Below, in pieces: positions 20,966 through 32,298 of a DNA stretch of 64,000 nucleotides (position 1 is its first letter; every line of letters begins with the position of its first letter). A model generated the notes under the pieces. It was not told where the DNA came from, did not search any database, and saw only the letters and a list, made by a program, of their open reading frames with translations. A program made the translations under genes and the position numbers. Source of the DNA: Adiantum capillus-veneris (lineage: Eukaryota; Streptophyta; Polypodiopsida; Polypodiales; Pteridaceae); NCBI GenBank assembly GCA_014529385.2, contig CM043967.1, forward strand, positions 131,189,182 to 131,253,181. The letters run 5' to 3'.

Positions 20966-22577
20966 GTTCTAAATGGAGTATATGCTCTTCTTTATTTCAT
21001 TGAACCTCCTACCAAACCATGTTCTGGTCAAATGGACAGCTTGATCCATGAAGGATTTCACTGCAAAAAACATTAGTGTTCTTATGAAGATATCACCACT
21101 TTTGTTTTTTAGGTCAAAAATGCTTCTCCAAGGGGGAAGTAATGTCATAAGACCGGGTAGGCCAAGGGCCAAGACAAACATGTGGTCAAGGGTTGCTATA
21201 TTTTAGCAAGCTATAAGTCTCCAAGGGTCAAACCTCCCATGTCATAGAGTTTCTTCAAACCTTCTTCTATCTTCTGTAGGTGCAACAATTTAGAGCTATA
21301 AATACAAAAAACATCAATGAACACTCTAATGGACCTCCCAAAGAATTCTTGAAACATTGTGTTCATAAAGCGTTGAAAAATTTGCTTGAGCATTTGTCCA
21401 CCCAAATGGCATGACTCTAAAAGCAAAGAAACCCCAAGGAGTGATGAAGTTTGCTTTCAATTGATGCTCCAATTCAATCCTTATTTGAAAATATCATGAG
21501 TAGCCATCACACACATTCTACTTTTCATGGCCAACTAACTTATTTAGTATCTCATCCTAAAACGGAAGAGGGAAGTGATCCCGTTTGGTTGCCTTGCTAA
21601 GTGGCCTATAGTCAACACATACTCTCCACTTTCTATTCTTCTTGGGAGTGACAATAACCACACAGACCCACTATGAATTCTCCATCGAATACATTAACCT
21701 TGCAGCTAGAAGCTTTCTCAACTCTTTGAGTAGAGTGTGCTCCTTGATGACTCCTAGCCTTTGTAGATTTTGTGCTTTAGGTGGGGCCTTAGGATTTAGC
21801 TGGATCTTGTTTTAAATAGAATCCACTCCATGCATATCTATGTAGTCCTTAGCATAAAGCCTAGGAAACTTTCTTAGCACACTTTTGAATTCCTCTCTTT
21901 CTTCCCTTGGAAATTTTTTTGAAAGTATACCTTCTAGCATCCCTTCATTCCGCACACTTTGATTCTCTTGGGGGCCTACCTCCTCCAAGCCTTGACAAGA
22001 GGTCTCTTGGTTGCTTGGACTAGATTTTACCCTCGTGACTTCAATGGAGAAATCCTCTTCAGTTGTCGCTGCATTATTCTTATGAGGTGCTTTTGGTTTA
22101 GTCTTCCTTCATCTCACTTTGATATGATTCTTCATGGAGCTCCTCTTGATGATTCTCCTTCATATCAAATACAACCTTTTTATGGTTGTCATTCTTGCAA
22201 ATCAACTTGTCACTTTCCCAATCCTTCAAGGCTCGCAATTTCGTTAGCCATGGTCTTCCTAGGATGAATAGATATCCATTTCCCTTGGTAGACATAACAT
22301 AGAAATCAACAGCCTTCTTAATTTCAAAGGCCTCTATGAAAACGTTTTTACAACTCCCTAGGAACCTAGCGTTGCTATTGTTTGCCATTTTGACTTTGAT
22401 TTTAGGTGTCTCGTGAATGTGAATGCCTAGGCTTTGCATGAAGTCCTCTGTCATGATGCAAATTTGTGCACCCCCATCCTTTAGACCCTTCCTAATAAAC
22501 TTGCTTTTGATGTAACAATCTAGCACAGGTATAATGTCCTCATTCATTTTAGCTTGTGCAATCTTTACAATAGGCAC
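20966..22577 (-). pseudogene. Ty3/gypsy protease-RT remnant
   Basis: On the minus strand 22577-22098 encodes an aspartic protease-like region: LKDGGAQICIM (the DGGA form of the D-S/T-G-A active site) and GYLFILGRPWLTKLRALKDW, the conserved ILGRPWL flank. Downstream, with several stops, come RT blocks: TPKKNRKWRVCVDYRPLSKA, then PLPF...ILNKLVGHEK, YFQIRIELEHQ, FAFRVMPFGWTNA, and at 21426-21211 FQRFMNTMFQEFFG then VFIDVF. The last replaces the catalytic YLDD. RNase H and integrase are absent. Dead copy. Confidence 0.8.
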
Positions 22578-22934
22578 ATTATCTTTTGTCTTTTTCCTAT
22601 TGCTAATTGACTTTGTTAACTCCCTCCTAACTTGTGGACATAATGCAAGAAATTAAGGCCAAGACTTTTACTTCTCATGTCTTCCAAAAGATTGTAAGGA
22701 ACCATACCATGTCAAAGAGGGAAGTCTTGGAGTTTGATATGATGTTGGATTCTCTTCAACTTCTTGGTCTTCTTCACCTTCTTACCTCGTCCATGGTCGC
22801 TTTGTGACGTTACTCTTACTTTTTTCATGCCCACATTTGATGTCATTTGCTTCAATCTCCTCTCATTCCATCTTTGTAACCTCCACCACGCAAGCCATCT
22901 TGAAAATTGCTAGAAACATCTCAGCTTCCTCACT

Positions 22935-23029
22935 AGCCTCTCCAAAAAAAACTAGAAGTGGCCACAGTAGATTTCTTCTTGCTCAACCACGATATACATG
23001 AACTGCCAAGCATGAAACAAAAACCACTT
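22935..23029 (-). mobile_element. Orphan 95-bp fragment of the composite copia RNase H region
   Basis: gccacagtag...cttcttgctcaacca[c/t]gatatacatg...ccaagcatgaaacaaaaaccactt is nearly identical to 52497-52570 and to the equivalent 57290-57362. Flanks on both sides are unrelated to that element, so this is an isolated fragment rather than a decayed copy. Confidence 0.8.
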
Positions 23030-23289
23030 TAAAAAGATTATGAGTTGTTAATCTTTATAGAACCAATTTTAAATTCTAGACTATACCATAAATAAATACT
23101 ACCTATACTTTTTATAGAGTATCAAAAATTTGTATTTGAAGGGCATTCTAGAATCCTGTCCTTCCTAATGTATGCTAGATTTCAAAGCATCTATCCCAAG
23201 GGAAGGGGACTTTGATAAGCTCGCATTTCACAGGGGAGGCCTACCAAAGAATTTCCAGGTATATGCAAGGCTAGACCCGCGAGGGGGGG

Positions 23290-25215
23290 TGTTGAAAATT
23301 CCAACACTACCCCTTGTTCTGGCCTTCCAAAGTAAAGACTATGTGCTGCAAAAGCTCAACTTCTCCTTGTTGACCACCTCTGTAAACATATCTGCAGAAT
23401 TTTCACTTGTATGCACCTTTCCTAGCTTTAGTTGTCCCTCTTCCCCAAAAGAGTGCGTATGAAGTGATATCTCATCTCAATGTGCTTTGTCCTTGAGTAA
23501 AAGGTTGAGTTCTTTGCAAGATGGATAGCGCTTTGGCTATGACTGTACAAGACACAATTGTCTTATTTGAATCCAAGCTCTTCTAAGAATCTGTAAAGCC
23601 ATAGAATTTTTTTGCTTTCTTCTGCCATTGCTACATTCTCTGCTTCTGTAGTAGAAAGTGAGACCACTTTCTGCAGCTTTGAAGCCCAACTTATTGTTGT
23701 GCCTCCAATTGTGAAGACATAGGCAATAGTGCTCCTTTGAGTATCTTTGTCACCTGCCATATTTGCATCAGCATACCCTTGCAAGAAAATATCAGTTCCT
23801 TGAAAATATAAAGCATTTGTTGTTGTCCCTTTCAGATACGTAAGTATCCACTTTACAACTTGCCAAATTTTTTTACATGGATTGTCCATGAACCTACTTA
23901 CAACTCCCACTTCATATGCAATGTATGGCCTTTTCCAGACCATAGCATACCTTAGAGAACCTACCACTGTAGCATATGGAGCTTTAGACATATAGGCTAT
24001 CTCCTCTTGTGTCTTTAGACACATATCCTTAGTTAGTTTAAAGTGACCAACCAAAGGTGTAGAAACCGATTTTGCATCTTGCATTGCAAACCTTTCTAGT
24101 ACCTTCTTGATGTAATTCTCTTGAGATAGCTTTATTGTCTTCTTTGTCAGGTCCCTTGATATCTTCATACCAAGTATCCTCTTTGCAACACCTAAATCTT
24201 TCATTGAAAAGAATTTAGACAACTCCTCTTTTAGGTCTTTGATGTCCTACATGTTAGCACTTGCAATTAGCATGTCATCAACATACAGCATTAGGAAAAT
24301 GAACTTCCCATATTCCAAATTCTTTGTGTAGATGTGGTAATCTGAGTTGCATCTTGCGAATCCATGATCCAACATCCATCGAATAAACTTCAAGTACCAT
24401 TGTCTTGATGCTTTCTTTGAACCATACAAGCTCTTCTTTAATCTGCAAACCATTTTCTCCTTACCTTTTACTTCATACCCCTTTGGTCAAGGCTTGTAAA
24501 TTTCCTCCTCTAAGTCACCATGAGGGAATATACATCCATTTTCTCAAGATTTAAATCATGAGCAGCCATAAGGCTTAAGCCAAGCCTAATTGAGTTCATT
24601 TTTACATCAAGAGAAAATATTTCACTGAAGTCAATACCTTTATTTTGAGAAAATCCTTTTACCACAAGCTTGGACTTTTACCATTTCTTTCCACCTTCTT
24701 ATTCCTTCAGCTTATACATCCATTTGTTTTGTAGTGCCTGCTTACCTTTAGGAAACTCAACCAATTCCCATGTTTGGTTGCGATATAGTGATTCCAGCTC
24801 CACTTGCATGCTCTTCATCCATTCTTCTTTGGATTCGTGTTTCATAGCTTCTTTGTATGATTCCGGCTCTCCAAATTTGAGATCAAGAGATGGTTGAAGG
24901 AAGGAACAAACCTTCCTAAAGGTCTACTTGCTCTCGTAGATCTTCAAGTAATAGGTTGAGGCTCCTCATTTAGTTGATGTTGTCGCACATTGTCAATGTT
25001 TGCAATCCTTGATTCTTCACCGTCCTCAAGCTCCATGTACTCATCACATGTAGGCTTTTGTTTGTTTTCTTTCCAAGTACTCTTTGTACATATTTTGTTC
25101 ATTTAAATTGCATCCCTACTTCTAAAGATTTTACCATCTTTAGGATTCCATAGGCAATACCCAAAGTTACCTTCTCCATATCCAATGAAGAAACACTTTT
25201 TGAACTTTACATCTA
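23290..25215 (-). pseudogene. Ty1/copia polyprotein remnant (integrase C-term, RT, RNase H)
   Basis: Reading leftwards on the minus strand: KLDVKFKKCFFIGYGEGN (integrase C-terminal GKKC-F-GY motif) near 25200; RT N-terminus with stops; LKKSLYGSKKASRQWYLKF and LMLYVDDMLIAS (intact YVDD) at 24453-24247; an open 219-residue frame 24222-23563 (MKDLGVAKRILGMKI, RNase H TEAE block); then, after a stop, SQSAIHLAKNSTFYSRTKHI and a degenerate C-terminus to about 23290. It belongs to a copia lineage different from the 52-61 kb family. LTRs were not identified. Confidence 0.85.
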
Positions 25216-25610
25216 GTTTTGGGCGGATTCCAAGAGTAGGGGGGGAGAGCTATGGAATGGAATCTCCTCCCTCGTGGGGGTTGCACGCATTTTTGCATGT
25301 TGTCTCTGTTGACATGGTATTGATGATGTTTTTGATAGTGTTTCCCATCATGAAAGTGCTCTTTAGGGGTGTTCACACATGAGCAGTGCCCTTGTAGTCA
25401 TTCCTGAACAATATAAAAAGCTTTTTAAGTGGGGATTCGAGCGTGCCTGAAAGTGGACATTGTCTTTAAGTGGGGATTCGAGTGTGCATGAAATCATGCA
25501 AGCATTTGAGACTCATGAAAACAAGCGGATTTATTTAAAAAAAATGTCTATCTAATGAGGAGAATGAAGAAAAAAGGAGAGCATTAGGGGGTTGCATGTA
25601 GAGAAAAGAG

Positions 25611-25612
<2 letters not shown>

Positions 25613-25693
<81 letters not shown>

Positions 25694-25722
25694 AGAGAAC
25701 ACACACACACACACACACACAC
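25613..25722. repeat. (GA)n then (AC)n compound microsatellite
   Basis: GA run 25613-25690, short aagaagagaa spacer, AC run 25699-25722. Confidence 0.97.
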
Positions 25723-26310
25723 AGAGTTTCTCAAAGTAGGGAGTACTTCCACACCCTTGTACACTCATGTTCTGTGCAAGCAAGCTTTCCATAGATGATT
25801 TTCCTCTCTAGTGTTGTTCTATAGTTTCCTCTATATTTTTTCTCCGTTTTGTGCAAGTCCACAGGGGTGTGTGTGTTGTTGTTGTATTAAACGTATACTT
25901 ATACACAAAATAACATAAAAGTTCAAAAGAAAGCTAGATTTAGACAAAGGACAAAGATTAGCACAAAAATGATTCAGTCTTAGCTTCATCTTTTTACATA
26001 AAAATGAGAATGAAGTATCATTCCATTGCATCTATACATGAGATAGTTAAAAAAATATGGTTTTAAAGTGGAGGAAGATAGGTTCTTCAATGCAAATAGA
26101 ATTCTCACATGCATCCATATAAACAAAACAACAAATTTGTTAGCCTTGAATACATATTACAGTTGTAAATGAACTTATCATTTGTTATCCATGTCCTATT
26201 TTTCACTTAAACCTACTATTCCTATTAGAGTATCAAATAGTGGAAAATATTTAGGAAACTAACAACCCATCAAAGAGTAAGTATATAATCCAGAAGAGGT
26301 GTATAACTAC
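25723..26310. other. No recognisable gene
   Basis: AT-rich. The only open frame of note (25831-26031, -) has no recognisable motif. Confidence 0.5.
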
Positions 26311-26730
26311 ATGTTTTGATAGTGATTAGAAGGCCACAACCGTTTTGATCTAAGTGTCAAAAATTCCCCTTAATTTTAGAGAGTTATTCATTGTGATCAA
26401 AAGGCCACCACCCCTTCTGATCTAAGTGTCAAAAAGGTCCCTTAAAATAATTTAATCATATAATCCTAAAAAATTGTATATACATATGTTTTGATAGTGA
26501 TCAAAAGGCCACCATCCCTTATGATTCAAGTGTCAAAAGTTCCCCTTAATTTAAAGAGTATTCATTGTGATCAAAAGGCCACCACCCCATCTGATCCAAG
26601 TGTCAAAAAGAACCCCCTTTTTTTGTATTCAAAACATGATGTAAGCAGGTAAGTTATGCAACTTTTGTACTGCAAACAAATATATTTTTAACTAATATGT
26701 GGATCAAAAGGCCATCACCCCCTTCTGATT
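26311..26730. repeat. Higher-order tandem repeat, about 174-bp period with internal sub-repeat
   Basis: The phrase gat[c/t]aaaaggcca[c/t]ca-cc--ttctgat--aagtgtcaaaaa recurs five times, at about 26324, 26396, 26498, 26570 and 26702. Spacing alternates roughly 72 and 102 bp, and the first four form two dimers that repeat with a period of about 174 bp, each starting tgttttgatagtgat. Most units are followed by ttccccttaatttt or a related C-rich/T-rich tail. Confidence 0.85.
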
Positions 26731-28449
26731 CAAGGGGTATAGCCATTATCAATTAAATTAAGTCTATTAAAGTTTGTTTTGAGTGATCATTCCTCTTGGA
26801 TTATCCCGTTTATGAACTTAAAGCTATATATTAGAATGCATGGATGTTAGTTTTATCAGGTAAAGTCTGGACAAGAGTCATTAGTTTACTTCTCAAAAGT
26901 CTCAAGTGATGCTAGCTGAATAGTACAAAAGGCAACAAAGAGCCAATAGTTCAACAAAAAATAATATGGTTTTATCAGTTGTTAGCTATTGTAAACCTAA
27001 ACAATAATGAGCTACATCAGTTCATAATCTATAGTGAGCTTCAATTCTATAGTAATAAACAATTCAGTTGGTAAGTTCTAGGTACATTGAAAAAAGCACC
27101 TACACTTGGTTTAATATTAATCAGACTACACGCCATAGTAGGAGGTACAATCCATGGTCCTAATTCAAAGTCACAATCCTAACTATTCTTCATTGTAGCC
27201 ATATTGAATTCTTTTAGTGTCAATTTGTCTTCTAGAACAATCAATAGATTTTATAATTGTGGTGGTTCCCAAGCTTGAAATATAGCTATACAAAACCACT
27301 TAGTAGCCATTAGTAATAGAAATCAGCAGCGCTTCCCCCATATGTGTTCCATCTAGAGAAATTAGAACAAAAAACTCCCAAAAATAGCTCGCAATATAGT
27401 AGTACAAATACTTTCAATAGACAGTAGTAATAGAACCAGCAACATTTCCCAATTTTTGAACCATATCCAACCAAATGTGCTCGATCTCACAAAAATTAAT
27501 TAATACATACCATCCATAGATTAAAATAGGCAGTTAGAAACAATCTCGGCACTACACCAAAATGTATCAAGTCAAATGCCATTTGTAAGTGCTATTGCAC
27601 TCCTAAAAATGCTCAAGTCAAGATTCAAATTTCTGTCATTTAGATTTATGCCATGCTCATCATGCAACACCAGGACATTAGAAAAATATCAACATTTGCT
27701 CATCTAGATGAGCAGAAAAGATCTCATCCATAAGGTATGTAGCCCATAATTACTCAATCCTATCAAAAGGCTAGAAATATAGCAGAAAAGCACTATCCCC
27801 CAATGGGGTAAAAGCTAGATACTCCAAGATTCAAAGTGCAATCAAAAGATTCCCAAAGTACTTGTTTCATAGATACACATATCATGCCACATCATGTGGT
27901 AGCAACAGATATACACACAAACCGAGGTGAATCGGATGAAATACAAATAGCATTATGCTATGTTCATCATGCTATTTCATGGAAAAACTCAACACTGCAG
28001 TAAATGATCTCCGGTTGATTGATATAATCCCCATTTAAAGTCAGTAAGACCGTATGCTAATAGCCATAGTAGTCATTCAACCATAAGTCATAGCCTAAAA
28101 GTTTAACAATATGCTATGCCAGAGATTACTATAGTAAAATACATTACATAATTATCCATCAAAGCATCAGATGCATCAAAGTCAAAATCACAGCTATTCA
28201 AAACAATAGCCAGTTATGCAATAAGATTGTGACATAAACCACAATGTCTATTTGTATGAGATTAAAAGTGATGTTGAATGCAAGATTTTTCTATCACAAT
28301 AGTTTAGCATGTCCATCATCAAATTTACAATAGTAATTTACGACATTTGGAATAATCATCAACTAAGTATCATAAAGAAATAAACATGTGAATTAGCGGA
28401 TATTATCATCATCTTCATGTTGTAACAGTTAAAGCATCAGAGAAGTCAC
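26731..28449. other. No recognisable gene
   Basis: About 1.7 kb of AT-rich sequence with no frame over 60 residues. CACTACACCAAAATG at about 27550 resembles a CACTA terminus, but no partner or subterminal array was found. Confidence 0.5.
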
Positions 28450-28663
28450 TGTCGGGAGCAAAGCGAACCCCGAACCCCGACGGCCTCTAAAACACCGGGG
28501 ACCGAATGGCGCGCCTCGAGCCTGTCATGGTAAAGCAAACAGGGGGCACCACCTAGCTTCAGCGGCTAGGACGCAAACAACACACCACCATAACAAAGTT
28601 TTCATCCAAGAGAGATGGATGCTTTGGGAGTAATGATGAAGAGGAAGGGGAATGAGATCAAGT

Positions 28664-28715
<52 letters not shown>

Positions 28716-29855
28716 AGAGTTAAGCGGCTTAGTACTTAGGCACCACAGAAGGATGGCGAATCCGCACACCCTTCACACATACACAAGCTCACTCCAAACA
28801 CAAGACTAGGTGGCGATTCCACCTCACTCATGGGCAAAACATTGCAAGAAAACATACTCACAAAACCTCAAGCTTTATTTAGAGAATAAGGCGATGAAAT
28901 GGGGGGCCACGTGTAGGAGAAAGAGAAGGGAGAGATGTAGAGCCCATGGACATGATTGAGCTGATGGCGAAGACTCACTCGCACGAGGGTTATGGCCATC
29001 ATCCTTCATTAGTTGCCCTTCATCTCCATAGCCAAGGGTGTAGAGGTCATTGCTCAAGACAAGCATGGTGATTGCGGTGATGGTGATGGTGTGGGTGTGG
29101 GTGTGTGTGTGTGTGTGCACTAGGCACACACAGTGCATAGTGTGTTCTTTGTGATGTTGTGTGTGTGTTTAGTGTGATGGTGACCCCTCTTTATATAGGG
29201 GAGGAGGGGGGAGAAATTATAGAATTTAGAAATGAAGAAATCATTATCTACATAGGCCATGTGACTGTGGGCCCCACTTGTCTGGCTGTGTGTATATGTG
29301 CCAGAACAACAATCTCTCATGAGAGAGACTAAGAGAGAGAGATGGGTTGATGAAAAAAAGTGAGAGGTGACATGGAGAATAAGTAATTACAAGAGGGGAG
29401 AGAGGGGAGTGTTGTTTAAGGGAAACTGTGTGCATAGTGTGTGAACCACCCCAACCAGGTAACCAATGGGTGGGGATGGGTCTGTGGGCACCTTTCAGTG
29501 AAAACTGAGTGTGTGTGTGTGTGGGGGAGCCCATCTGGCTACAAGACAAGAGAGATTTCGAATTTTAGAGAGAGAGGGGGGTATTTGGATCATGGGAGAG
29601 TGTAGGAGAGAGAAAAGGGGGGTGGGGTATACTGTTTTGGAAGATAGCATAAGTTGCATGTGAGTTAGGGTGGATGGGCTACCCCGCAGGCATGAGGTGG
29701 CCTATTTTACCTTTCTCATATATTTACATAATCATGCTTTATTTTTTCTTACTTTTTCCAATGCCTTTTATCACTCCCTCCCTAAGAGGGGGTTTTCATG
29801 GGTGGGGACGAGAGAAGAGGGGTATGGGAACTTGGCTTGTGAAAAGCCCCCATCA
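28450..29855 (-). repeat. 3' LTR of element G
   Basis: 1406 bp. Contains (GA)n at 28669-28710, a GT-rich block at 29094-29118, and on the minus strand a CTATATAAAG TATA box at 29190-29198. It lacks a stretch of about 170 bp present in the 5' LTR. Confidence 0.85.
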
Positions 29856-29896
29856 TTAGCCCTCCCCTTTTGGCTAGAGGCATTCATGCCTCTAGC

Positions 29897-30120
29897 TCAT
29901 CTGTTTCTTCTTCCGCTTAGCTGTAGGATCCGATATCGAGTTGCCTTCTGAATTAGCCATTCCATTTGGCCATTGGTGAGATTTCTGGGATATTCATGAA
30001 TCTGTAACAGGTCCGAGTGATAACTTGTTCCTTGGAATAGTGTCGGTTGATTAAATGGGAAGCCCATGGCTTCCAGAACTTTGTGCCAATGTCCTCCTGG
30101 ATCCCAAGTGAAAAATAGGA
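29897..30120 (-). pseudogene. Possible integrase-core remnant in element G
   Basis: The minus-strand frame ending at 29897 contains GHWHKVLEAMGFPFN, then TSYHSDLL, then RNLTNGQMEWLIQ. The order and spacing resemble the gypsy integrase segment F-W-K-x-L...G-x-x-F...YHPQTNGQMER, but the match is partial and the catalytic Asp-Asp context is missing. It is a weak call. Confidence 0.3.
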
Positions 30121-30879
30121 TCATTGTTTGCAGTGTCCGACAATAAAATTTGCATGCCAAATTGGACCAAATTTGTAACCACCAGTAGCGAGAGGGGAAA
30201 TGAGCATCTTGGCTCCTGCAAAGACAGAACTGAAAATTATGATTCCCAATAGTGTACCAAGAATCCACCATATATGGCCGCCTTGTTGGTGTGGTGAGCT
30301 CAAGTTGTCTTCAGAATCCTGCTTACTGCCATGACTAGAAAAAACTGCAAGCATATCATGCTTCTTTTGGGTGTGCTCAAACATGTCAGCTTCCTTTACT
30401 GATGCTAATAGCAAGCCACCTACCTTGCGGCTTAAATACAAGCGTAATCCACTTACCTTTCTCCAAAGAGAGGATGCACTATTTGTAAAAAATTGTACCA
30501 AATTGCGAAGGAGGTCTTCATTCTTGCATTCTATCAGGCTTTTGTCTATCCATGGCTCCTTTGCTCTTATCTCCATGCTGATCTTCTCTCTATATGTTAG
30601 AGCAGCTAGCCATAGCCATAGGTCTGATGCATCCCATGCAAACACAATGCTGTGTTGTGGAGGAGTTTGGAAAATCCTTAAAAGGTTGGCAGCATATTGA
30701 TCATCAAACTTACTCTGAACTCCCTCACATAAACTAGAGGCATTACCCATCTCCAAGTTTATAACACCCTTCAGTAGACTAGAGGCATTACCCATCTCTA
30801 AGTCTATAACACTACACAATAAAGTCTTGCTCGGTTGCCAAGCCTCTGGAGCAATAGCCAACTCCAAACCTTCAGTCAT
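30121..30879 (-). CDS. Element G ORF3: unrecognised 252-aa protein with one predicted membrane segment
   Basis: The frame opens with MTEGLELAIAPEAW, six bases downstream of the ORF2 stop and in the same frame. Residues about 17-52 contain two near-identical repeats of LEMGNASSL. The middle is mixed alpha-helical (SIVFAWDASDLWLWLAALTY; SSLWRKVSGLRLYLSRKV). Residues about 205-227 (HIWWILGTLLGIIIFSSVFA) form a clear hydrophobic stretch long enough to span a membrane, followed by a short basic/aromatic tail. I do not recognise a family. Options are an env-like ORF, a captured host cDNA, or a decayed pol piece. Its position after gag, shared frame and lack of introns fit capture, but a chance open frame cannot be excluded. 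Confidence 0.45.
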   Translation of the reverse strand: MTEGLELAIAPEAWQPSKTLLCSVIDLEMGNASSLLKGVINLEMGNASSLCEGVQSKFDDQYAANLLRIFQTPPQHSIVFAWDASDLWLWLAALTYREKISMEIRAKEPWIDKSLIECKNEDLLRNLVQFFTNSASSLWRKVSGLRLYLSRKVGGLLLASVKEADMFEHTQKKHDMLAVFSSHGSKQDSEDNLSSPHQQGGHIWWILGTLLGIIIFSSVFAGAKMLISPLATGGYKFGPIWHANFIVGHCKQ

Positions 30880-30885
30880 ACTTAC

Positions 30886-31326
30886 CTATTCGTTATGGTC
30901 CTTAAGTGAAACTGCCTTGATGCAAGATTCCTTTAGCTTGCTACACTGTCCTGGGTCCATGGTGGTGCACAGGATTCCGTTTTCAAAGCCCTCCCCTTTG
31001 CTTGATATGTTGTCCACCTTCTGTGAAGCCTTGCTAGCAGGCTGGTTTTCCTCTTCTCTTGTATCTTTCATGACCTTTGCATTCCTCTTACTCTGAGGAG
31101 GCCTAATCAACACTTTACACCTTCTTATCCTTACTGCCCAATGCTGTCGATTGATCGCTTTGGTGCCTATTTCATTCAAGGTTAAAGATGTACTCACATT
31201 CGTAACACAATTTTCTTGACTTACCTCCCCCACCTGGGTAGCATCTTTTGATTCTTTAACCTCTTGTTCCACTGCTTGAGTTCTTTGAATAGTCTTCTTA
31301 CTTGACCCTTCTTCTGTTACACTCAT
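30886..31326 (-). CDS. Element G ORF2: unrecognised 146-aa hydrophilic protein in frame with gag
   Basis: Begins nine bases after the gag stop, in the same reading frame (gag stop TAA, then four codons, then MSVTEEG). The composition is charged and Ser/Thr/Lys-rich (SSKKTIQRTQAVEQEVKESK), with one basic cluster RIRRCKVLIR. It ends in TAG immediately followed by GTAAGT. No family is recognised. Because gag, ORF2 and ORF3 share one frame broken by only two stop codons, they may once have been a single long reading frame of about 725 codons. Confidence 0.45.
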   Translation of the reverse strand: MSVTEEGSSKKTIQRTQAVEQEVKESKDATQVGEVSQENCVTNVSTSLTLNEIGTKAINRQHWAVRIRRCKVLIRPPQSKRNAKVMKDTREEENQPASKASQKVDNISSKGEGFENGILCTTMDPGQCSKLKESCIKAVSLKDHNE

Positions 31327-31335
31327 CTTGACCTC

Positions 31336-32298
31336 TTATGCAAGACCAATGATACTTGGTGTGCGGGTACCAATTGGTGGTGGGATTTGAACAGGTGGGA
31401 TTGGTTGCCTGAGTGGCGGTGGTGTTCTTGGTGGAGAGATCTGATTCTGTCTCCCCCCTCTATTGAAATTCTCCCTCCTCGGGTGTGGGCAGTAGTAAAT
31501 TCCACGGACATCTTCCCCGTAGTTGTAACAATGGTACTCTGGGTTCTGTCTTCGTTGTCCTCTTCCTTGTTCTGGGTTCCTTCTAGGTGTATGCCCTTGC
31601 TGCACCAGATGCACAGATAAACTCTCTAGTTGGGTGGTGATGCGACTCAGCAGGTCTTGCTCTTCTGATGCCTCCTGTGGTTGGACTCTATGATTGGTTG
31701 TTGCAGTCACTGGGGTTGGTTGGGCCGAGCTTGTTTCCTCTGACTCGTTTACTCTTGCTTGCATGCGTAGCTTCTTGTCTTTAAGGCGGGCTACTTCGAC
31801 TGCCAACTCATATGTTGCAGGAAACCTTCTCTTCACCTTCTCTCTAAGTGGCGACCATAGACCAGCAATGAAACGGTCCTTCTTTAGTAAACTAGGCGCC
31901 CCTTCACCTTCCTCCAGCGAGACAACCCATCTCTCCCATAAGTCCACAAATTTAGACTCGTAGGTGGCATACTCCAGCAGGCCTCCCTGCTTTAATTCTG
32001 TCAGTAATTGCCATAGCCTCTCCGAGGTTGTGCCTCCACCAAACCTCTTTACAAAAGCAGCCATTAACACATCCCATGCATTCTTGGTGGCCTGGGGCAA
32101 TGCATTATACCAGGACTTGTCCTCTACTTTCATCAGTAGAGGAAAAATTCTAAGTCGTGAAGCGTCGTCATCTTTGTTGGAGACGATACCGTCGTCATCG
32201 TTGTGGTTGGAGACGATACAAGCAATGTCGAAATCATCCAAAAAGGCGGTGGTGAGATCCTCTCCCTTCTTTCCACTGAACGTGGGGGAAAGAAACAC
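31336..32298 (-). CDS. Element G gag (Retrotrans_gag family)
   Basis: An open frame of about 320 codons. Residues about 55-170 carry the gag core: WYNALPQATKNAWDVLMAAF, YATYESKFVDLWERWV, RFIAGLWSPLREKV. This is the W-F...W-x-x-L...F...L-x-x-G-L pattern of plant gypsy gag, with an inserted Asp-rich stretch near residue 35. The C-terminal third is Arg/Gln/Pro-rich and has a degenerate knuckle YHCYNYGEDVRGIYYCPHP where the first Cys-x2-Cys pair has become Cys-x2-Tyr. The frame is open upstream of 32298 for only a few codons and has no in-frame ATG; the base triplet at 32298 is GTG. Translation may start in an upstream exon or the start is lost. It would form the virus-like particle shell in the cytoplasm. 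Confidence 0.65.
   Translation of the reverse strand: MFLSPTFSGKKGEDLTTAFLDDFDIACIVSNHNDDDGIVSNKDDDASRLRIFPLLMKVEDKSWYNALPQATKNAWDVLMAAFVKRFGGGTTSERLWQLLTELKQGGLLEYATYESKFVDLWERWVVSLEEGEGAPSLLKKDRFIAGLWSPLREKVKRRFPATYELAVEVARLKDKKLRMQARVNESEETSSAQPTPVTATTNHRVQPQEASEEQDLLSRITTQLESLSVHLVQQGHTPRRNPEQGRGQRRQNPEYHCYNYGEDVRGIYYCPHPRRENFNRGGRQNQISPPRTPPPLRQPIPPVQIPPPIGTRTPSIIGLA

Noticed and set aside
21090-21190. End of a plus-strand gypsy polyprotein with PPT-like caagggggaagtaa and an LTR start TGTCATAAGACC
   Set aside because: Suggestive, but no upstream pol on that strand and no second LTR copy in the window.
26311-26730. CRISPR-like spaced repeats
   Set aside because: Repeats are long, diverged and dimeric, intervening sequence is itself repeated, and the genome is eukaryotic.
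27550-27564. CACTACACCAAAATG as a CACTA element start
   Set aside because: No subterminal motif array, no coding region and no matching opposite end found; a short match is expected by chance.
30880-30888. GTAAGT directly after the ORF2 stop as a splice donor rescuing the frame
   Set aside because: The TAG lies on the exon side of the putative AG/GTAAGT junction, so splicing there would not remove the stop.
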